Source: Parenemella sanctibonifatiensis (lineage in GTDB: Bacteria > Actinomycetota > Actinomycetes > Propionibacteriales > Propionibacteriaceae). From it: a DNA stretch of 64,000 bases. Below are positions 57,140 through 64,000 of this stretch, piece by piece; position 1 is the stretch's first letter; the number at the start of each line of letters is the position of its first letter. The position numbers were made by a program, and so were the translations under genes. Under the pieces are notes generated by a model. That model searched no databases and had not been told where the DNA came from. It was given only the letters and a program-made list of their open reading frames with translations. The stretch spans positions 806,001 to 870,000 of the forward strand of contig NZ_NMVJ01000001.1 in assembly GCF_002250565.1 (NCBI RefSeq), read 5' to 3'.

Positions 57140-58477
57140 ATGTTCAGCGAAACCGGCGTCACCAAGCCCGACCTCGACATCAACGAGCTCAACTCTCGCG
57201 GGTCGACCTACGACACGCTCACCGGCGCCACGACAGACGCCCTGTCGACCGTCACCGACGCCGTGCGTGCTGTCCTGGCCAAGAACAAGGGCGCCTCGGC
57301 CGACGCCTTCAAGGCCAGCGTCACCCGCGGCGGCTCGATCGTCGAGCACCTCTCCGAGGTCAGCCAGGCCGGCCAGCGCACCGCCGCGGCGTACGCCGGC
57401 GCTGCCAGCGGGGGCGGCTCCGTCCAGACCGCGATGGTGGCGGTCGCGACGACCCGCCGTCCGTACTTCTGGAAGGCGGTGATGATCGGCGACCACCAGT
57501 ACGCGACAAAACTCCTCGACGCCACCCGCAAGGACCTGCAGCGGCTGGAGGCCACCGGGACCAGGAACGTGACCCAGGCCTTCTCCTCGCTCAATCTGCC
57601 CCAGCCGCTGCCGCTGGGCTATGGCGCCACCAGCATTGATCCGCGGATCGAGGACGACTGGCGCAAGCCCGAGTCCGAGGGTGGCATGTCTGATGAGGAG
57701 AAGAAGGATTTCCTGCAGCAGATGGCCGATGACTATGCGCGCGAGAACGGCTTTCCCCCGATTGAGATCGACTGGAACGCGCATCCCGGCTCCTTGGGCG
57801 TCTACATCCACCCGGACACCCTGAAGGTCGACCCGGCCAATCTCGATGACCCCGGGATCATGGAGACCGTGATCCACGAGATGCAGCACCGCCGCCAGCA
57901 CACCGGCTACAAGGCCTTCCGATTCCCCTGGCAGGACGAGAAGAACGGCATGTCGCGGGAGGAGGCCGAGCGCTGGAAGCGGCTCAACGACGACTACGTC
58001 CGCGGCAAGGGCGACGATCCGAACACCCCCAACGACAACGAGGCCTATTGGGAGCGACCGGTCGAAGTGGATGCGCGGGAGGCCGCTTCTGGGTACATGA
58101 ATGACTTCAGCTACGACGAGTACCAGAAGCGCAAGGACCCCAACTATCAGCCGCCCACCGGCGGTGGCACCGGCACCACCGACTTCCACCCGCCGACTTG
58201 GTCCGAGCAGGGCGGCAAGGTCGACTCGGCCGCCCAGGAGTTCTACATCACCGCCGAGCCGGTCATCACGATGCGGCCCTTCGCCGCCAAGTCCAACTCT
58301 CCGATCGAGTCGGCCGCCGTGGCCGGCGATGCCTCCTGCCTGGTGCCGTGGCATCGGATTGTCGCCGGCGCCAAGGAGGGCATGACCACCGTGGGTTCCA
58401 AGATGATCGGCACCGGCAATGACTACTCGGCGACCGAGGAGGACAACGCCTCCGCCGCCGGTCGGTTCTGGGTGTGA
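57140..58477 (+). CDS. Putative secreted HExxH metallopeptidase with type VII secretion-like tail
   Basis: 445 aa, no signal peptide. I do not recognise a single-family match. Residues 10-150 are helical and Ala/Gly-rich, like WXG100-type effectors. A zinc-site-like VIHEMQHRRQH lies at 245-254 (H246, E247, H250). YWERPVEVDAREAA at 303-316 follows, and Glu309 is a plausible third ligand, as in HExxH-Y..P.E.DA peptidases. The last 75 residues are another helical segment ending YSATEEDN (Tyr429, Glu433, fitting YxxxD/E). That is the type VII secretion signal. It heads a four-gene operon, with a strong GGAGGGGGAAGG ribosome-binding site. Its job as a secreted effector, toxin or cell-wall enzyme is inferred. 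Confidence 0.6.
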   Translation: MFSETGVTKPDLDINELNSRGSTYDTLTGATTDALSTVTDAVRAVLAKNKGASADAFKASVTRGGSIVEHLSEVSQAGQRTAAAYAGAASGGGSVQTAMVAVATTRRPYFWKAVMIGDHQYATKLLDATRKDLQRLEATGTRNVTQAFSSLNLPQPLPLGYGATSIDPRIEDDWRKPESEGGMSDEEKKDFLQQMADDYARENGFPPIEIDWNAHPGSLGVYIHPDTLKVDPANLDDPGIMETVIHEMQHRRQHTGYKAFRFPWQDEKNGMSREEAERWKRLNDDYVRGKGDDPNTPNDNEAYWERPVEVDAREAASGYMNDFSYDEYQKRKDPNYQPPTGGGTGTTDFHPPTWSEQGGKVDSAAQEFYITAEPVITMRPFAAKSNSPIESAAVAGDASCLVPWHRIVAGAKEGMTTVGSKMIGTGNDYSATEEDNASAAGRFWV

Positions 58478-58986
58478 CGATGATGCTCCAGGAAGCTCTG
58501 TCGTCCTATCTGGCCAAGCCCGGCGCGGCACGGGCACGCGAGTTGCAGCAGACGGTTCGCCGCCTGGCGGGCTTCGAAGAGGACACGCCGTGGATCGATC
58601 GTGCGATCGCCTTGGCGCAGCAGTCGCGCCACGACGAGTTGGCGCGGTTGCTGCGCGCCCTGATGCCGGCCAGCTTCGGCTGTCCGGTGGCCCATCAGTT
58701 GTACGCCGAGGCGTTGGCAGGTCTCGGCGATGCTGAGGGCGCCGAGCGGGAGCGGGCGTACGCGGCGCTGGGGCTCGAGCTGATCGAGGCCTCCGGGGAC
58801 GGTTCCCGGGCCAAGCCGTGGTGGGTCCTGCACGTGGTTGACCAGTACGCCTTCCTGGATGCGCACGGCCACGAGGTCGTCTCGCAGCAACTGATCATGA
58901 CTGACCCGGCCCACCTCGACGCCATCGAATGCGCCGACGGCGTCGTCCGTCACTTCGCTCTGGAGGCCGCCGATGCCGACTCCTGA
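58474..58986 (+). CDS. DUF4919-like protein of the HExxH operon
   Basis: 170 aa. The frame begins with GTG overlapping the stop of the upstream gene (GTGA); ATG 58480 is an alternative start. Residues 95-160 contain LELIEASGDGSRAKPWWVLHV and DQYAFLDAHGHEVVSQQLIM, which resembles the DUF4919 pattern ('SGDG', 'EEY.fL...G....Q'). The first 90 residues are helical. It could be a chaperone or immunity partner of the HExxH protein, but nothing in the sequence proves it. The next gene starts 14 nt before its stop. Confidence 0.6.
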   Translation: MTMMLQEALSSYLAKPGAARARELQQTVRRLAGFEEDTPWIDRAIALAQQSRHDELARLLRALMPASFGCPVAHQLYAEALAGLGDAEGAERERAYAALGLELIEASGDGSRAKPWWVLHVVDQYAFLDAHGHEVVSQQLIMTDPAHLDAIECADGVVRHFALEAADADS

Positions 58987-59542
58987 GGTGCACACCGTCC
59001 ATTCCGAGGACAGCGTCCACGTCGAATTCGTCGACGGCTCCCTCACGATCCTGCGGTGGCGCGGCGAGGGGCGTACGCCGCGAGCGTTGCTGGGCGCCGT
59101 CGCCGCGGCGTTGGACGCCGGCCGCGAGCAGCACCGCCAGGAGCTCGCGGCAGTCGCTGAGCCGCTGCCTGAGCCCGCACCGGATCCGGACCGGGATCTG
59201 GTGATGGCGTTCGCACAGCGACAGCTGGATGACAGCCCACCGGCGCCGCCACCGCAGCCGGGCGAGCTTTTCCCGAGCCAGACCGATGGTCGCGACGAGA
59301 GCGGCCGCGCCCACGTCTCGCTCACCATGGACCACGTGATGATCCTGGAGGTCTCCCCGGACCTGCTGGCCGATGAGCGGGCGGCCGGACTGGCGGTCAT
59401 GGAGGCGTACAACCTCGCCGCCGAGCGGCTCACCGAGGACCTGCCCGCATGGGCCGAGGCGCGCCGCGACGACGACGCCCTTGCCGACGTGAACTGGTCG
59501 GAGCTGGCCCATGACGTACGCCGGCTCGGCGGGGGCCACTGA
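58973..59542 (+). CDS. YbaB/EbfC-like protein of the HExxH operon
   Basis: 189 aa. Residues 110-165 (AHVSLTMDHVMILEVSPDLL, then AVMEAYNLAAERL) look like the beta-strand and helix of the YbaB/EbfC family, which in actinobacteria is often encoded beside WXG100 and toxin genes. The N-terminal part has VHVEFVDGSLTILRWRGEG. A Pro-rich segment links the two. GGAGG is 6 nt before the ATG, and the next gene starts 1 bp after its stop. Function unproven. Confidence 0.6.
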   Translation: MPTPEVHTVHSEDSVHVEFVDGSLTILRWRGEGRTPRALLGAVAAALDAGREQHRQELAAVAEPLPEPAPDPDRDLVMAFAQRQLDDSPPAPPPQPGELFPSQTDGRDESGRAHVSLTMDHVMILEVSPDLLADERAAGLAVMEAYNLAAERLTEDLPAWAEARRDDDALADVNWSELAHDVRRLGGGH

Positions 59543-59543
59543 G

Positions 59544-60683
59544 ATGGCGCCGCTGCCGCGTCGAGCGTTGTTGGCGGCGCTGGCCGCCGCACCCGTGCTG
59601 TCGGCCTGTCAGGGAGGCCCCGTGTCCACACCGTCCAGTTCATCACCAGGCGCCCCCTCGCCCGGTACGCCCACGGGCTCCCCCGGAGGCTCCACCCCGG
59701 CGACATCAGGGGTCGGCGAGTGCGCCTCGCTGACCTCGGGGCACCGCTACTCCCATCTCAGCGGCCGATGCGGGGCCGGCGCCCCGCCGCCCGGGACCGA
59801 GGTCGACCCGGTGCCGATGACCTGGGTCGGGCCGATCGAGCGCGACGGCGACACCGTACGCAGCGGCTTCATGAACACGGTGCTGGCCTGGGATCCGGCC
59901 ACCGGCGCCGCCACGGCGCTGCTGGCAAAGCGCCACAACGCCAACCCGCTGTGGGCCGGCAGCGGCGATGTGGTCGTGGTGCCGCGCTGCGACGGCAGCC
60001 TGGTGGTGAGCCGGGCCGGCTGCGTGGTGCAGGAATTGCGCGGACACGCCCCGGTCGCCGAGGTGGGCGTCGGCGACGGGATCGTCGGGCTGACCTTCGT
60101 CGGCGACGAGTTGGTGTCGGCCGGTGCCGACGGGACGCTGCGGCGCTGGGACGCGCTGGCGGGACAGCAGCTCGCGCAGACCGACGTGGATCCCGGCGCC
60201 ATCGCCATGACGGTGGGCCTGGGCGCCCTGGTGCTGAGCTGGCCCGACCGGGTGTCGGTGCGCCGGCCGTCCGACTTCGCCGAGATCACCGCCCACGCCG
60301 ACCTGCCCAACAGCACCGGCTGGTCGCTGCTGGCTGGCGCACTGGTCGGGGTGACCGACAGCGACCCGCGCGAGGTCGTCCTGGTGCAGCCCGGTGCCGA
60401 ACCGGTCCGGCACCCGTTGGACTACTGGCCCGTCGGGCTGTGTGTCACGGCCGACGGAGCGGCGGCGGTCTGGATCGACACCGACACCATTCACATCCTG
60501 CAGGCCGACGGGCAACTCACCGAGGTGCCGCTCGAACGACCGCGCCGCTTCCACACCGCCTGGCGGTGCGCCGTGGCCGACGGGGTGCTGTACGCCTCCG
60601 GCGCCGACCGGGGGATGTGGGCCTTCGACCTGGCCACCGGCCAGCTGCAGCAGACCTTCACCGACCCGCGTACCGGCCGCTGA
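59544..60683 (+). CDS. Beta-propeller lipoprotein of the HExxH operon
   Basis: 379 aa from ATG 59544. Signal peptide RRALLAALAAAPVLSAC with lipobox LSAC, then a Ser/Thr/Pro/Gly linker of about 40 residues. The rest is a WD40/PQQ-type propeller: repeats such as VVVVPRCDGSLVVSRAG, GADGTLRRWDALAGQQLAQT and GADRGMWAFDLATGQLQQTF. It is anchored on the outer face of the membrane and would bind protein or sugar partners. Only 1 bp separates it from the upstream gene, so it is the fourth operon member. The longer frame to 59511 is not needed. I recognise no characterised family. Confidence 0.75.
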   Translation: MAPLPRRALLAALAAAPVLSACQGGPVSTPSSSSPGAPSPGTPTGSPGGSTPATSGVGECASLTSGHRYSHLSGRCGAGAPPPGTEVDPVPMTWVGPIERDGDTVRSGFMNTVLAWDPATGAATALLAKRHNANPLWAGSGDVVVVPRCDGSLVVSRAGCVVQELRGHAPVAEVGVGDGIVGLTFVGDELVSAGADGTLRRWDALAGQQLAQTDVDPGAIAMTVGLGALVLSWPDRVSVRRPSDFAEITAHADLPNSTGWSLLAGALVGVTDSDPREVVLVQPGAEPVRHPLDYWPVGLCVTADGAAAVWIDTDTIHILQADGQLTEVPLERPRRFHTAWRCAVADGVLYASGADRGMWAFDLATGQLQQTFTDPRTGR

Positions 60684-60763
60684 CGCTCACCGTGCAGCTG
60701 CAAGTGACACCCCCGCTTCCGCTGCGCTAAGCTGTTCCTCGGTCTTGTCCAGACCACAGACCT

Positions 60764-60838
<75 letters not shown>

Positions 60839-60844
60839 ATCAGT

Positions 60845-60878
60845 CAAGCCGGGCTCACGTTCTCGTGGGCCCGGCTTG
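60845..60878 (+). terminator. Terminator after tRNA-Pro
   Basis: CAAGCCGGGCTCACG and CGTGGGCCCGGCTTG (15 bp, one G-T pair) flank a TTCT loop, followed by TGCTTCC. It lies 7 bp after the tRNA. Confidence 0.75.
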
Positions 60879-61061
60879 TGCTTCCCGGGCCGCCTGACTT
60901 GGTGGGCGACCGGCGGCGGCTTCCCCTTCGATCATGTGGGCCCCTACGACGGCCTGCTGTGAGCCCCTACAGCGGCCAGAAGTTCTGTCGGTATGAGCCG
61001 GTAACGTGCAACTGAGGTCACGGCACAGCGGTGTGACCGGCGATCAGGACTGGGGTAAGCG

Positions 61062-62063
61062 ATGACACGGGCAACCAACCGGGCGACGGTGGCGAGCGTG
61101 GCGCATGCGGCCGGAGTGTCCCCGGCAACGGTGTCCCGGGTCCTCAACCGCCACCCCAACGTGTCCCCCGAACTCGTGGCGCGTGTCAACGCCGCCGCAG
61201 ACGAGGTGGGCTACCCGCGTACGCCCGCAGCCTCGGCCCGGCCCCGGACCAAGCTCTGGATGGCGATCGTCCCCGACGTCGAGACACCGTTCTTCATGCG
61301 GCTGCTGGACTCCTTCGACCAGGCCGCCGACGCCGCCGGGTGCTCGGTGCTGATCGGCAACTCGCGCGACAGTCCGGAGCGGGAGCGGACCCACATCGCC
61401 ACCGCGATCGACCACCGGGTCTCCGGCGTGCTCATCGCGGCAGCATCGGTCAACTCCGACCTGGATCCGCTCAGCCAGGCCGGGATCCCGGTCGTCACCG
61501 TGGATCGGGAGGTGACCGGCTTCAGCGGCGACAACGTCGGGGTGAACAATCACCGTGCCGGGGAGCTCGCAGCCCAACACCTGCTGGCCCAAGGGGTGTC
61601 CCGGCCAGCCCTGATGACCGGTCCCGACAACGTCAACACCACGGTGGAACGCGAGGAAGGCTTTCTGGCGACCTTGGCCGCGGCGGGCATCGACCTGGGG
61701 CCGACGGTGCGGCTGCGGGAGCGCAGCCGTCACGCCCATCGGGTCGCCGCCGCGATGGTGCTGGACCACCCTGACATCGATGCGGTGTTCGCCACCAACA
61801 GTTGGCTGACGGCCGGGGCCTTCGCCGCGCTGCAGCGCTCCACACGCCGGATGCCGGACGACGTCGCCCTGATCGGCATTGACGACGACCCCTGGACAGC
61901 GCTGGTGACCCCGGCAGTGTCGGTGATCGGTCAGCCGATCGACCAGCTGGGTTCCTGGGCGGGTCGGCTGCTGACCGCGCGGGCGGACGGGCTCACCCAT
62001 GATCAGGCCCGGGTCAGTCTCGACCCGGTGCTGGTGCCACGCGCCTCGACCCGCCGCCGCTGA
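61062..62063 (+). CDS. LacI-family transcriptional regulator
   Basis: 333 aa. The HTH and hinge read ATVASVAHAAGVSPATVSRVLNRHPNVSPEL. The C-terminal periplasmic-binding-protein-like domain has PDVETPFFMRLLDSFDQAA, VDREVTGFSGDNVGVNNHRAG and DDVALIGIDDDPW. It senses a sugar and represses a transporter or catabolic operon. The local GTAAC-containing sequence at 61001-61012 resembles the motifs ahead of the sugar ABC locus, but the two lie more than 40 kb apart. Start at ATG 61062 with GGGGTAAG upstream. Downstream is the esterase gene; cotranscription is uncertain (88 bp). Confidence 0.94.
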   Translation: MTRATNRATVASVAHAAGVSPATVSRVLNRHPNVSPELVARVNAAADEVGYPRTPAASARPRTKLWMAIVPDVETPFFMRLLDSFDQAADAAGCSVLIGNSRDSPERERTHIATAIDHRVSGVLIAAASVNSDLDPLSQAGIPVVTVDREVTGFSGDNVGVNNHRAGELAAQHLLAQGVSRPALMTGPDNVNTTVEREEGFLATLAAAGIDLGPTVRLRERSRHAHRVAAAMVLDHPDIDAVFATNSWLTAGAFAALQRSTRRMPDDVALIGIDDDPWTALVTPAVSVIGQPIDQLGSWAGRLLTARADGLTHDQARVSLDPVLVPRASTRRR

Positions 62064-62150
62064 GGTCAGCGCTCCCAGAGCCGAGTCACCGCACGCGGGA
62101 GCAATGGCGTCATGCCAAGCTGGGGGCCAGACCAATCCTTGGGAGTTTCG

Positions 62151-62918
62151 ATGATCCGCATGCGTGCCGACTTCTTCGCCGAGTCCCTCGGCATGGGCAC
62201 CTCGATGGTGGTCCTGATGCCACAGGAGACGGCCGGCATCGGCATGGCCGCGGCGGGCCCGCCCGAGGGTGGGGTGCCGGTGCTCTATCTGCTGCATGGC
62301 CTCAGCGATGACTGCACCGGTTGGGAGCGCCGCACCTCGATCGAGCGGTACGCCTCCGACACCGGCATCGCCGTGGTGATGCCGGAGGTGCGCCGCTCAT
62401 TCTACGCCGACGAGGCCGTCGGCGAGGCGTACTGGACCTTCCTCAGCAAGGAGCTGCCGGCCCTGCTGGCACGGACCTTCCGGATCTCCACCGCACGCGA
62501 GGACACCTTCGTGGCGGGCCTGTCGATGGGTGGCTTCGGTGCCTTCAAGCTGGCCCTCAACCACCCCGACCGGATCGCGGCCGCCGCCAGCTTGTCCGGC
62601 GCACTGGACCTCACCCAACGATCCTTCGACGGATCCAACGGTCACCTCGCCGAACGCATCTGGGGTGACACAGACCTGGCCGGGACACCGGATGACCTGG
62701 TCGATCTGGTGCGCCGAGCCGATCCGGCCAGCACGCCGGCGCTGTGGCTGGACTGCGGCACCGAAGACTTCCTGGTGGACCACAACCACACCTTCGTCGC
62801 GGCCGCTGAGGAGGCCGGCGTACCGCTGCAGGCGCGGTTCCGCCCGGGCGCGCACAGTTGGGACTTCTGGGACGAAGGCATCCGCGACGTGCTGGCCTGG
62901 CTCCCGATCCGCCGCTGA
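62151..62918 (+). CDS. Esterase of the FrmB / acetyl-xylan-esterase-like family
   Basis: 255 aa from ATG 62151 (MIRMRADFFAESLGMG), with GGGAG 5 nt upstream. Alpha/beta fold: VLYLLHGLSDDCTGWER, nucleophile elbow VAGLSMGGFGAFK (Ser), Asp in LWLDCGTEDFLVD and His in RPGAHSWDFWDEGI. The active-site cysteine of true S-formylglutathione hydrolases is not evident, so it is more likely an acyl or sugar esterase. No signal peptide. The longer frame to 62112 has no Shine-Dalgarno site. Confidence 0.88.
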   Translation: MIRMRADFFAESLGMGTSMVVLMPQETAGIGMAAAGPPEGGVPVLYLLHGLSDDCTGWERRTSIERYASDTGIAVVMPEVRRSFYADEAVGEAYWTFLSKELPALLARTFRISTAREDTFVAGLSMGGFGAFKLALNHPDRIAAAASLSGALDLTQRSFDGSNGHLAERIWGDTDLAGTPDDLVDLVRRADPASTPALWLDCGTEDFLVDHNHTFVAAAEEAGVPLQARFRPGAHSWDFWDEGIRDVLAWLPIRR

Positions 62919-63055
62919 GGTGGGGCGCCCAGCCGTCGAAGATCCTTTCACCCGCGGCTCGTGGCCACTTCACGACCGCGGGGAGCCCCCAACGTTCACC
63001 CAGAATCCACCCATCGCGGACCTGTCATTCATCGCGCTGCACTTGGATCAGCCCC

Positions 63056-64000
63056 GTGAAGACTCGCACCCTTTCCTCCGTCCGCGGCACAGTCGCGGCC
63101 GTCGTCGCTGCCGCCCTGTGCATGAGCGGCATCATCGGAGCCGCCCAGCCGGCTGCCGCTGCCCCTGAACCACTGCCGCCCCTGGTGATCACCGAGGTGA
63201 TGCAGGACAACGCCGGAACGCCGAGCCACCAGGACTGGTTCGAGTTCTACGAGGTCACCAACACCACCGACGCGCCGATCAACTTCGCCGACTACGCGCT
63301 GCGCTACCACAACAGTGGCTGGCTGAGCGTGGTCGAGCCCGGCACCGAGACCCCGCTGGATGAGGTCATCATTCCCGCCAACGGGTCCGCGGTGTTCTGG
63401 CAGCGGTACGCCGTCGGCACCGGCGACGCGGCCGTGACGCAGTGGGAGCTGTCGGAGGCTGATTTCCGCGCCCACTATGGCAACGCGGACTCCACCTATC
63501 CGCTCTACCACTCGATCGGACAGGCCGGCTTCGCCAACTCCGGCGAGCGCAGCTTCACGCTCTTCGAGGCCGACCGTTCGACCACGGTCTCCGAGTCCCA
63601 TTACAACCGCCCCGCCACCAACCGCGGCAACTCCGACCACTGGACCGTGCCGGCCGAGGGTGCCGTGCTGATCAACCACGTCCCCGGCACTGCGACCCCC
63701 GGCAGCGTCGCCGCCGACCAGCTGGTCCGGCCCGAGCCGACGGACCCCACTGATCCCACCGACCCGACCGCGCCCGGCCCCGGTGCCGACGGCAACGCCG
63801 GGGCGTACTTCCCGCTCGCCATCACCGAGATCTACGGCGACAATCCCGGCGCCGACGTCTATGAGTACGTCGAGGTCACCAACACGACCACCGAGCCGAT
63901 CGACCTGACCGCCGAAGGCATCGAGCTGCGCTACCACACCTCCCAGTGGAACGCCGGTACGCCGCAGCCCTTCCTGCACCTGGCCGGCGAGGACGACACC
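63056..64000 (+). CDS. Secreted lamin-tail-domain protein (N-terminal part)
   Basis: 315 codons to the window edge. GTG 63056 begins a Sec-type signal (VAAVVAAALCMSGIIGAAQPAAA) with an AxA-like cleavage site. Two lamin-tail domains follow: LVITEVMQDNAG...DWFEFYEVTNTTDAPINF (residues about 40-200) and LAITEIYGDNPGADVYEYVEVTNTTTEP (from about 255). A Pro/Thr/Asp linker (EPTDPTDPTDPTAPG) joins them. Such proteins often continue into nuclease or calcineurin-like phosphoesterase domains, so the missing part may be enzymatic. No Shine-Dalgarno is obvious before the GTG. Confidence 0.85.
   Translation, partial: MKTRTLSSVRGTVAAVVAAALCMSGIIGAAQPAAAAPEPLPPLVITEVMQDNAGTPSHQDWFEFYEVTNTTDAPINFADYALRYHNSGWLSVVEPGTETPLDEVIIPANGSAVFWQRYAVGTGDAAVTQWELSEADFRAHYGNADSTYPLYHSIGQAGFANSGERSFTLFEADRSTTVSESHYNRPATNRGNSDHWTVPAEGAVLINHVPGTATPGSVAADQLVRPEPTDPTDPTDPTAPGPGADGNAGAYFPLAITEIYGDNPGADVYEYVEVTNTTTEPIDLTAEGIELRYHTSQWNAGTPQPFLHLAGEDDT

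Overview
The window is high-GC (about two thirds G+C by eye) and comes from an actinobacterium. The best evidence is gene order. topA, a DUF1998 helicase, a tad pilus cluster with ssd, acs, a holin-like protein, tlpA, nth, crp, ridA, a DUF4177 gene, paired Get3/ArsA-like ATPases, ponA2 and a metallophosphoesterase follow the order of Mycobacterium tuberculosis Rv3646c to Rv3683. Actinobacterial hallmarks include a DUF222-HNH (13E12-type) gene, a DUF4244 pilin-like gene, and many genes that appear leaderless with a TANNNT box 6-7 nt before the start codon. The pta-ackA and LplABC-type content would fit Propionibacteriales, but the genus cannot be fixed from the sequence.

Layout. 1-6350 (minus): a CYTH/CHAD protein cut by the window edge, topA, a methyltransferase and an alpha/beta hydrolase. 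6364-8342: a hairpin-rich spacer, two LexA (SOS) boxes and a DUF222-HNH gene. 8541-17973 (minus): a carbohydrate ABC locus with one permease pair followed by four tandem paralogous lipoprotein binding proteins. Strong hairpins separate these genes and there is no ATPase. 18272-23634: a 2-hydroxyacid dehydrogenase, the NfeD/SPFH pair and HrpB helicase. 23654-27399 (minus): a complete OpuC-type osmoprotectant ABC operon with a HAD hydrolase coupled to its end. 27520-30914: pta-ackA, which converts acetyl-CoA to acetate with ATP gain. 30950-35507 (minus): proton pyrophosphatase, catalase and its Fur-family regulator with a palindromic operator. 35633-43622: DUF1998 helicase and tad pilus genes. 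43771-48600: a methyltransferase, acetyl-CoA synthetase, NhaA and a holin-like protein. 48616-57041: the conserved tlpA-nth/crp/ridA/Get3-like/ponA2/metallophosphoesterase block, here without whiB4. 57140-60683: a tight four-gene operon headed by an HExxH protein with a type VII secretion-like tail. 60764-64000: tRNA-Pro(CGG), a LacI regulator, an esterase and the start of a secreted lamin-tail-domain protein.

The most interesting parts are the 57140-60683 operon (a candidate secreted metallopeptidase system), the four-binding-protein sugar locus with UUCG-capped hairpins and recurring CGATT/GTAATC palindromes, and the doubly LexA-boxed HNH gene. Many start codons were moved inward from the longest open frame, using Shine-Dalgarno sites, leaderless -10 boxes, overlaps with neighbours and family N-termini.
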